Below, piece after piece: positions 58,137 to 64,000 of a stretch of 64,000 nt of DNA; within the stretch, counting starts at the first letter, position 1, and each line of letters opens with the position of its first letter. This DNA is from an uncultured Holophaga sp. (lineage in GTDB: Bacteria > Acidobacteriota > Holophagae > Holophagales > Holophagaceae). Location: positions 557,501-621,500 of the forward strand of contig NZ_OY781925.1 of the NCBI RefSeq assembly GCF_963677305.1, given 5' to 3'. The translations under genes were made by a program, and so were the position numbers. The notes below the pieces were generated by a model that saw only the letters and a list, made by a program, of their open reading frames with translations, made no database searches and was not told where the DNA came from.

Positions 58137-60032
58137 ATGTCCGGAAAGATGAAGGCCTGTGCGGGGGGCGTCCTCCTGCTGTCGACCCTGGGTGGCTTTG
58201 CCGCCGCCGACCCTGTCCGCAGTGTCACGGCCATCACCGAAGTCCGGGGCGATGGTCAGCATGTCTGCGCAGTCGCCGTCGAGTACGACGGCACCCTGGA
58301 TGGCTCCAGACTCCGGAGTGCCGATTTCTCGGTGAAGGGGGCGAAGGTGGCCAGGGTCTACGCGAATGGCAGCGCTGCCCGGGCCGGGCAGGGTGTCGAT
58401 GGATCCTTTGCGATCATTGAGCTGGAGCCTGCACCCAGGGCCTCCACCCGGATGCCCGGTCCCCCTCCGGGTGCAGGGAAGGTCAAGGGGGGGCCGCCCG
58501 CAGGGGGCGGCCCGAAGCTCGGCCAGCTGGCCCAGGACTCCCCATCCCCCGAGCCGCTCCGGGCCGAGGTCACCCAGCGGGGGGAGCTGCGCACGGTTGC
58601 CGGGCAGGTGCTTCCCGCCGGGGGGACCTGGACGAGCACCCGGACCCTGGATCTGGGGGTGCGGGACTTCCGCCAGGCCGTCTACCGGGATCCCCGCTTC
58701 CCCGGGCAGCCCCTGATGTACAACCTTTTCGTGCCCGAGCACTACCAGACCGGAAAGGCATACCCCCTGGTGCTCTTCATGCATGACGCCGGAGCCGTGA
58801 GCCTGGACCCCAGGCGCACCCTGACCCAGGGCCTGGGGGCCATTGCCTTTGCGAGCCCCGAGGCTCAGGCCGCCCACGAGTGCTTTGTGCTTGCGCCCCA
58901 GTACGACCGGGTCATCGTCGGGGACGGCTCGAAGACCGCCGATCAGGTCGAGATCACGGTGGATCTGGTGAAGGAGCTGGAGGGCCGCTACAGCATCGAT
59001 CAGGACCGGGTCTACAACACGGGTCAGTCCATGGGGGGCATGACGAGCATCGCCATGGACATCAAATACCCCGGTCTTTTTGCGGCCTCCCTCCTGGTGG
59101 CTTGCCAGTGGGACCCCGCCCAGGTGGCCCCCATGGCCGGGACTCCACTCTGGGTCGTGGTGTCCGAGGGGGACCAGAAGGCCAAGCCGGGCCAGGATGC
59201 GATCCTTGCCGTCCTGAAGGCCCATGGGGCCACGGTCTCCCAGGCCACTTGGTCCGCTGAAGCCCCGGAAGAGGAGGTGAGGCGGCAGGCTGAGGCCCTG
59301 GCGGTCCAGGACACCCGCATCCACTACACCGTCTACCAGGGCGGGGATCACCGCTATACTTGGCAGTTCGCCTACGGGACGCCGGCTTTCCGGGACTGGC
59401 TCTTCAGGCAGGCGCGGACCGGGGGTCGCTCGGCCCGGGAACTCTCCCGGCGCGGCGAGCAGCTTGTCCGGGCCGGGGACCCTTCGGGGGCCTTTCCCTT
59501 CCTGAAACGGGCCGCGGAACTGGGAGAAGGCCGGGCCTGCACCCAGCTGGGGCTCCTCTACCTGGATGGACATGGCGCTCCTGCCTCCGCCGCCCAGGCC
59601 CTTGAGCTGTTCGACAGGGGCACGGCCCTTGGGGATTTCAAGGCCCCCCGCTGGGCCGGGATCATCCATCTGGAGGGTCGGGGCGGGCTCCCGGTGGATG
59701 CCCGTGAAGCTGCCCGCTGCTTCAGTCTGGCGGCAGGAAAGGGGGATGTGACGGCCCACTACTACCTGGGACTCCTGTACGAGCGGGGCCTGGTCTATCC
59801 CCAGGATTTCGCCAGGGCTGCGGAATGCTATGCCCAGGCCGCACCGGCCACGGGCCACGCAGAGGGGGTGGCTTGCTCCGCCCTGGGGCGCCTGTACGAG
59901 CAGGGGCTGGGTGTGACCAGGGATCTCAACAAGGCCCAGGCCTGGTACCAGCGGGGAGCCGGTCTGGGGGATGTGGCCTCTCTGGAGGCCCTGCACCGCC
60001 TGGAGCTGGGGGCTTCGGCTCCACGGAGATGA
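58137..60032 (+). CDS. Secreted alpha/beta hydrolase fused to Sel1-like repeats
   Basis: This 631-residue protein has a signal peptide (MSGKMKACAGGVLLLSTLGGFAAA; ATG 58137 follows GGGGGGAGC). A beta-rich domain (about 25-100) and a glycine/proline linker precede an alpha/beta hydrolase of the esterase/prolyl-oligopeptidase type at about 175-425. The nucleophile elbow is GQSMGG (S298), with D346 and H405 (GGDHRYTW) as likely remaining triad members. From about 430 on, four Sel1-like repeats follow (ACTQLGLLYLDGHG; GDVTAHYYLGLLYERG; GVACSALGRLYEQGLG). The fusion of a secreted hydrolase to Sel1 repeats is uncommon; substrate unknown. Confidence 0.85.
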   Translation: MSGKMKACAGGVLLLSTLGGFAAADPVRSVTAITEVRGDGQHVCAVAVEYDGTLDGSRLRSADFSVKGAKVARVYANGSAARAGQGVDGSFAIIELEPAPRASTRMPGPPPGAGKVKGGPPAGGGPKLGQLAQDSPSPEPLRAEVTQRGELRTVAGQVLPAGGTWTSTRTLDLGVRDFRQAVYRDPRFPGQPLMYNLFVPEHYQTGKAYPLVLFMHDAGAVSLDPRRTLTQGLGAIAFASPEAQAAHECFVLAPQYDRVIVGDGSKTADQVEITVDLVKELEGRYSIDQDRVYNTGQSMGGMTSIAMDIKYPGLFAASLLVACQWDPAQVAPMAGTPLWVVVSEGDQKAKPGQDAILAVLKAHGATVSQATWSAEAPEEEVRRQAEALAVQDTRIHYTVYQGGDHRYTWQFAYGTPAFRDWLFRQARTGGRSARELSRRGEQLVRAGDPSGAFPFLKRAAELGEGRACTQLGLLYLDGHGAPASAAQALELFDRGTALGDFKAPRWAGIIHLEGRGGLPVDAREAARCFSLAAGKGDVTAHYYLGLLYERGLVYPQDFARAAECYAQAAPATGHAEGVACSALGRLYEQGLGVTRDLNKAQAWYQRGAGLGDVASLEALHRLELGASAPRR

Positions 60033-60048
60033 ACAGGCTGTCAGGAAT

Positions 60049-60078
60049 TTGACTTTCCAGGCTAGCTGTTTGGTTCTA
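60049..60078 (+). promoter_or_regulatory. Candidate sigma-70-type promoter
   Basis: TTGACT (60049-60054) and GTTCTA (60073-60078) are separated by 18 bp, 33 bp before the start of the sigma-54 activator gene. The -10 match is weak, so this is only a candidate. Confidence 0.25.
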
Positions 60079-60110
60079 GGCTGGTTCCAGCACGAACTCA
60101 AAAGGTCTGG

Positions 60111-61520
60111 ATGAACTGCCTGCCCCGCCTCCACTGGTCCACCCTCGGCGAGCCCACCCACGGGCTGGATCAACGCTGGGCGGCGGTCTGGAGCGTCACG
60201 GTGGACAAGGGTGCCCATCCCGCCCTGCCGCCGGTGGAGACTGAGCTCTGGGTCATCAGTGCCACCGCGGAGGAACCCCCTCCCGCCCTGGTGCGGACCG
60301 TGGCCGAGGTGGGAGGGCTCCCCATCCTGCTGCTGCGGGACGGGGACCTGCCCGCCTCCGTCCTGGCGGCCTGGTCGGCCCTGGGCTCCGTGCGCTGGAG
60401 CCCTCTCCGCCCCGAGCCGCCCATGGCGGGGCTCCGGCCCCTGGCCCTGCCCCAGGCGCCCCTCACGGCCGGGCAGGCTCTGGGGTTGGGACTGGTGGGG
60501 ATCGGTGCCGCCATGCAGGAGGTCCTGGTCAAGGCCCGGGCCGCAGCGGCCACCCGGGCCACGGTGCTCCTGACGGGGGAGAGCGGCACGGGCAAGGAGG
60601 TCATCGCCCGGGCCATCCACCGCATGAGTGCCGAGGCGGACCGGCCCTTTGTCCCGGTGCACTGCGGGGCCATCCCCGAGAACCTCCTGGAGTCCGAGCT
60701 CTTCGGCTACACCAAGGGGGCCTTCACCGATGCCCGGAAGGACACCCCCGGGAAGTTCCGGGAGGCCCATGGGGGTACCATCTTCCTGGATGAGATCGGC
60801 ACCATGCCTCCGGCGGCCCAGGTGCGCCTCCTGCGGGTGCTCCAGGAGTGGGAGGTCCAGCCCCTGGGAGGCGGTCCCCCCATCAAGGTGGATGTGCGGG
60901 TGGTGGTGGCCACCAACCTGGACCTCTGGGCCAAGGTGCAGGACGGCTCCTTCCGGGAGGACCTCTTCTACCGTCTGGAGGTGGTGCCCATCGCGCTGCC
61001 GCCTCTGCGGCAGCGCAGGGAGGAGGTCCCCTTCCTCGCCCAGCACTTCCTCAACCGCAAGGCCCGCCAGCATGGGCTCTACCCCAAGGCCCTCCACCCC
61101 TCGGTGGACCCGCTGCTCATGGCCCTGCCCTGGCCGGGCAATGTCCGTCAGCTGGAGAACGCCGTGGAGCGCGCCCTCGTGCTCTCAGGTCAGCGTCCCG
61201 TCCTGACCCGGGAGGACTTCGCCTTCCTGGCGGCGCGCATGGGGACGCTGCCCGCCGGGGAGCTGGTGCCGGTGAAAGCCGAGCTATTCAGCACCCCCCA
61301 GGCGGCCCCCAGCACCCTGGAGCTGCCGCCGGATGGCCTCGATCTCAATCAGGTGGTCTCGGACATGGAGAAGAAGCTCATGCTCCAGAGCCTCCAGATC
61401 ACCCGGGGCAACAAGAAGCGGGCGGCGGAGCTCCTGGGGCTCAAGCGAACCACCTTCCTGGAGAAGATGAAGCGCCTGGACCTGGAGGATGCCGAGCTCC
61501 CGAGTGCTGAGGAGGACTGA
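60111..61520 (+). CDS. Sigma-54-dependent Fis-family activator (GAFTDA variant)
   Basis: The 469-residue enhancer-binding protein has an N-terminal domain of about 135 residues with no recognised sensor (not a receiver). The AAA+ domain is at about 140-370: Walker A GESGTGKE, sigma-54 loop GAFTDA in place of GAFTGA, Walker B LDEIG and sensor motif [16 protein letters not shown]. The C-terminal Fis-type helix-turn-helix reads [28 protein letters not shown] occurs in other working activators. ATG 60111 has AAAGG 5 nt upstream. It overlaps nothing and precedes the flavin reductase by one base. Confidence 0.9.
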   Translation: MNCLPRLHWSTLGEPTHGLDQRWAAVWSVTVDKGAHPALPPVETELWVISATAEEPPPALVRTVAEVGGLPILLLRDGDLPASVLAAWSALGSVRWSPLRPEPPMAGLRPLALPQAPLTAGQALGLGLVGIGAAMQEVLVKARAAAATRATVLLTGESGTGKEVIARAIHRMSAEADRPFVPVHCGAIPENLLESELFGYTKGAFTDARKDTPGKFREAHGGTIFLDEIGTMPPAAQVRLLRVLQEWEVQPLGGGPPIKVDVRVVVATNLDLWAKVQDGSFREDLFYRLEVVPIALPPLRQRREEVPFLAQHFLNRKARQHGLYPKALHPSVDPLLMALPWPGNVRQLENAVERALVLSGQRPVLTREDFAFLAARMGTLPAGELVPVKAELFSTPQAAPSTLELPPDGLDLNQVVSDMEKKLMLQSLQITRGNKKRAAELLGLKRTTFLEKMKRLDLEDAELPSAEED

Positions 61521-61521
61521 G

Positions 61522-62031
61522 ATGCAGGGATTCGTGAAGAGCGGTGTGGAGGGGCTGCAGGAGAACCCCTTCGAGCTGATCGGGCACCAGTGGATGCTGG
61601 TTGCCGCCGGTACGGCCGAGGAGCACAACGCCATGACCGCCAGCTGGGGTGGCCTGGGGGTGCTCTGGCAGAAGAACGTGGCCACCATCTATATCCGCCC
61701 CACCCGCTACACCCTGGAGTTCGTGGAGAAGCACGAGCTCTTCACCCTTTCCTTCCTGGCCCAGGAGCACCGGGGCGCCCATGGGGTCTTCGGGAGCGAG
61801 TCCGGACGGCAGACCGACAAGACCCGCAAGACCGGCTTCACCCCCATCGCCACCGACGAGGGCTCGGTCAGCTTCGAGCAGGCCGAGCTGGTACTCCAGT
61901 GCCGCAAGCTCTACCACCAGGACCTGGATCCGGCGGGCTTCCTGGACCCCTCCATCGAGGCCCTCTATCCCCTCAAGGACTACCACCGGGTCATTGTCGG
62001 AGAGATACAGGCGGTCTACCGCCGGGGCTGA
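61522..62031 (+). CDS. Flavin reductase-like (flavoredoxin-type) protein
   Basis: This 169-residue protein matches the FMN-binding split-barrel flavin reductase family: ENPFELIGHQWMLVAAG, HNAMTASWGGLGVLWQKNV, IRPTRYTLEFVEKHELFTLSF and HRGAHGVFGSESG. ATG 61522 lies just after AGGAGG and one base after the activator stop. Related proteins such as flavoredoxin move electrons in anaerobes. It may be under control of the activator immediately upstream. Confidence 0.85.
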   Translation: MQGFVKSGVEGLQENPFELIGHQWMLVAAGTAEEHNAMTASWGGLGVLWQKNVATIYIRPTRYTLEFVEKHELFTLSFLAQEHRGAHGVFGSESGRQTDKTRKTGFTPIATDEGSVSFEQAELVLQCRKLYHQDLDPAGFLDPSIEALYPLKDYHRVIVGEIQAVYRRG

Positions 62032-62063
62032 TTGGGGGGGCTTCCAGGTGATACCCTGGGGCC

Positions 62064-62933
62064 ATGGCTGAGCGCAAGATTCACATGAGATGGCGTCTGG
62101 AAGTCCCCGCGGAGGTGGAGGACAGCCTCTGCGCCTGGCTGGATGAGGAGGGTGCGAGCGCCTACTACCGGGAGGTTGATCCCCCCTTCACCTTCTTCGC
62201 CTACTTCCCCCCCGACCTGGCGGTGCCGACCACGGATGGGCTGGTGGCCTTCCCGGGGGTGAAGCTCCTGGAGGCCGAGACCTTCGCCGACGAGGACTGG
62301 CTGGCCAAGAGCCGGGAGGGCTTCGGCTCCTTTGAGGTGGGTAGCGGCTTCTACATCAAGCCTCTCTGGGACGAGAACCCCGCCCCCGAGGGCCGTACTC
62401 CCATCGTGGTGAATCCCGGCCTGGCCTTCGGCACCGGCGGCCATGAGACGACCCGCCTCTGCATGAGCTTCCTGGAGGACCTGGCAGCTGAGGGACGGCT
62501 GGAGGGGCCGATCCTGGACATCGGGGCCGGAACCGGCATCCTGGCCCTCACGGCCTTCCTCCTGGGAGGCACCGGGCTCACCGCCTTCGATGCGGATCCC
62601 GACTGCGGACCCGCCATGGAGGAGCTGGTGGAGCTGAATGCCGGTGTCCTGCAGGGGCGGAAGCCTTATCAGAGCTTCGTGGGCCTGCTGGACGACACCC
62701 GGGTGCAGGGCCCCTACCGCGGACTCCTGGCCAACATCCTCCTGATCACCATCCAGGAGCTCCTCCCCCGCATGGCTGAGATCACCGTGCCGGGCTCCTG
62801 GCTGGTGGCCTCGGGCATCCTGGCGGAGCAGCAGGACGAGGCCCTGGTGAGCCTGGCCTCCCAGGGTTTCCGCCCGAAGGAGATTCTGCAGGAGGGCGCC
62901 TGGATCGCCATCCTGGCGGAGCGGGTGGCATGA
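62064..62933 (+). CDS. prmA: Ribosomal protein L11 methyltransferase
   Basis: PrmA trimethylates lysines and the N-terminus of ribosomal protein L11. The 289-residue protein has the N-terminal substrate domain and the class I methyltransferase core: VVNPGLAFGTGGHETTRLC, SAM motif LDIGAGTGILAL, and the later catalytic strand LLANILLITIQELLP. The length matches. Its stop overlaps the murI start (ATGA), so the two are coupled. Confidence 0.93.
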   Translation: MAERKIHMRWRLEVPAEVEDSLCAWLDEEGASAYYREVDPPFTFFAYFPPDLAVPTTDGLVAFPGVKLLEAETFADEDWLAKSREGFGSFEVGSGFYIKPLWDENPAPEGRTPIVVNPGLAFGTGGHETTRLCMSFLEDLAAEGRLEGPILDIGAGTGILALTAFLLGGTGLTAFDADPDCGPAMEELVELNAGVLQGRKPYQSFVGLLDDTRVQGPYRGLLANILLITIQELLPRMAEITVPGSWLVASGILAEQQDEALVSLASQGFRPKEILQEGAWIAILAERVA

Positions 62934-63721
62934 ACCGCGCGGACCGCTGCATCGGGGTCTTCGACTCCGGGGTGGGCGGACTCACGGTGGTGCGGGCCCT
63001 TCGGCGGCTTCTGCCCGGCGAGTCCATCGTCTACCTGGGGGACACCGCCCGGGTGCCCTACGGGAGCAAGTCCCCGGAGACGGTGGCCCGCTATGCTCTG
63101 CAGGCCGGAGAGATCCTCCAGCGTCATGACCCCAAGCTCCTGGTGGTGGCCTGCAATACGGCCTCGGCTCTGGGGCTGTCCGCCCTCCAGGCCAAAAGCC
63201 CCTGTCCGGTGCTGGGGGTCGTCGAGCCCGGAGCGGAGGCTGCGGCCTCCGTGGAGGGCCCCATCGGGGTCCTGGGCACCCTGGCCACGGTGCAGAGCGG
63301 GGCCTACGAACAGGCCCTCCGGCGGCGGCGCCCCGATGCCGTGATCCATAGCCTGGCCTGCCCCCTGCTGGTCTCCCTCGCGGAGGAGGGCTGGCTGGAC
63401 GACCCCATCACCGACAGCATCTGCCGCCGCTACCTCAACCAGCTCCCCTTTGAAGTGAAGACCCTCATCCTGGGCTGCACCCACTACCCCCTGCTCCTGC
63501 CCTCCCTGGCCCGGGTGCGCCCCGGTACCACCTGGATCGACAGCGGGGAGGTCACGGCCCGCAGCGTGGAGGCTCTTCTGAAGGGTTCCCTCGGCTACCG
63601 CACTGCCAGTGCCCGGGGCCCTCTGAAGATCCTGCTGACGGATGCCGGCTCCAGGCTCCAGGAGATCGGCTCCCGCTGTCTGGGCGAGCCCCTGGATGGG
63701 GTGGAGCTGGTGGGGATGTAG
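62930..63721 (+). CDS. murI: Glutamate racemase
   Basis: MurI makes D-glutamate for peptidoglycan. The 263-residue protein has both catalytic cysteines, C75 (VVACNTAS) and C183 (LGCTHYP), and the opening IGVFDSGVGGLTVV. Length and order match the family. The start overlaps the prmA stop by 4 bp. It converges with the partial histidine kinase gene 7 bp away. Confidence 0.95.
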   Translation: MNRADRCIGVFDSGVGGLTVVRALRRLLPGESIVYLGDTARVPYGSKSPETVARYALQAGEILQRHDPKLLVVACNTASALGLSALQAKSPCPVLGVVEPGAEAAASVEGPIGVLGTLATVQSGAYEQALRRRRPDAVIHSLACPLLVSLAEEGWLDDPITDSICRRYLNQLPFEVKTLILGCTHYPLLLPSLARVRPGTTWIDSGEVTARSVEALLKGSLGYRTASARGPLKILLTDAGSRLQEIGSRCLGEPLDGVELVGM

Positions 63722-63728
63722 CAAGTCC

Positions 63729-64000
63729 TCAGCTTGGCTGGTCCGAGTCCGGGGCGGCGGGCAGGGTGATGAGCAGGCAGGTGCCGCCCTCCCGGGCGGC
63801 CTCGATGGTGATCTCGCCCCCGTGGGCCCGGATGATCTCGCGGCAGATGGAGAGGCCGAGGCCGGTGCCCTGGCCCTCGGGCTTGGTGGTGAAGAGGGGA
63901 CGGAAGACCATGGGGAGGAGCTCATCGGGGATGCCGGTTCCCGTGTCCTCTACGGAGACCAGCCAGGCCTGGTCCTGGGCGGTGGCGGAGATGCGCACCA
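63729..64000 (-). CDS. Histidine kinase ATPase domain (5' partial)
   Basis: Only the C-terminal end is in the window; the gene continues beyond base 64000. The visible 90 residues are a HATPase domain: DTGTGIPDELLPMVFRPLFTTK (N/G1 region) and GQGTGLGLSICREII (G2), ending in LLITLPA. It belongs to a two-component sensor kinase. Its input domain and partner cannot be seen. Confidence 0.88.
   Translation of the reverse strand, partial: VRISATAQDQAWLVSVEDTGTGIPDELLPMVFRPLFTTKPEGQGTGLGLSICREIIRAHGGEITIEAAREGGTCLLITLPAAPDSDQPS

Noticed and set aside
57927..61097. Minus-strand open frame of about 1056 codons.
   Set aside because: It lies opposite the hydrolase-Sel1 and activator genes and has no recognisable domain.

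Overview
The window is GC-rich chromosomal DNA (roughly two thirds G+C by eye), densely packed with genes on both strands. I see no rRNA, tRNA, CRISPR array, insertion sequence or prophage. The gene set (HydG-type hydrogenase maturase, a phloretin/diacetylphloroglucinol hydrolase relative, enhancer-binding proteins, many c-di-GMP and chemosensory proteins, PEGA/TPR/PATAN envelope proteins) suggests an anaerobic or facultative member of the Acidobacteriota, class Holophagae (Holophaga/Geothrix-like). That placement is inference from gene content, not from a marker-gene search.

Layout. Bases 1-8577 (+): a glycan-modification cluster with a Rossmann-like protein, a B12-type radical SAM protein and two giant proteins carrying two and three fused glycosyltransferase domains. 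8559-15493 (-): a four-gene unit of TPR, PEGA and membrane proteins ending in a large sigma-54 activator. 15551-21058: a HEAT-repeat/receiver protein divergent from a Roadblock protein and a lipoprotein, then a PAS-GAF-GGDEF protein divergent from a DUF493 protein. 21080-22474 is asnS. 22620-30292 (-): a chemosensory operon (FHA-GAF-cyclase, PilZ, CheY, CheZ-like, triple CheW, CheA, CheW-CheZ fusion) with no receptor, CheR or CheB in the window. 30404-32789 (+): rimO, a membrane protein and pgpA. 33108-41323: a secreted protein, XPB helicase, DUF4010/MgtC transporter, PstS-like binding protein, REC-PATAN-PEGA protein and UppP. 41328-45750 (-): Cache protein, hydG, its small regulator, a GGDEF protein and a FIST sensor. 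45806-55123 (-): an RNA methyltransferase, a phosphoesterase, a radical SAM protein, the trio TonB receptor/YfiR/hybrid kinase, and recN. 55266-57299: a DAPG-hydrolase-like gene, then a broken ModE-like regulator and a truncated MoaD-like gene meeting tail to tail, and a beta-barrel protein. 57452-63721 (+): FMN reductase, hydrolase-Sel1 fusion, sigma-54 activator, flavin reductase, prmA and murI. A partial histidine kinase runs off the right edge.

The strongest candidates for something undescribed are the receptor-less chemosensory operon, where CheZ-type phosphatase helices occur twice (once fused to CheW, once carrying a FliM-like N-terminal peptide) beside a triple-CheW scaffold, and the tandem glycosyltransferase fusions. 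The ModE/MoaD junction looks like a deletion scar. Several inverted repeats at promoters or start sites are also listed.
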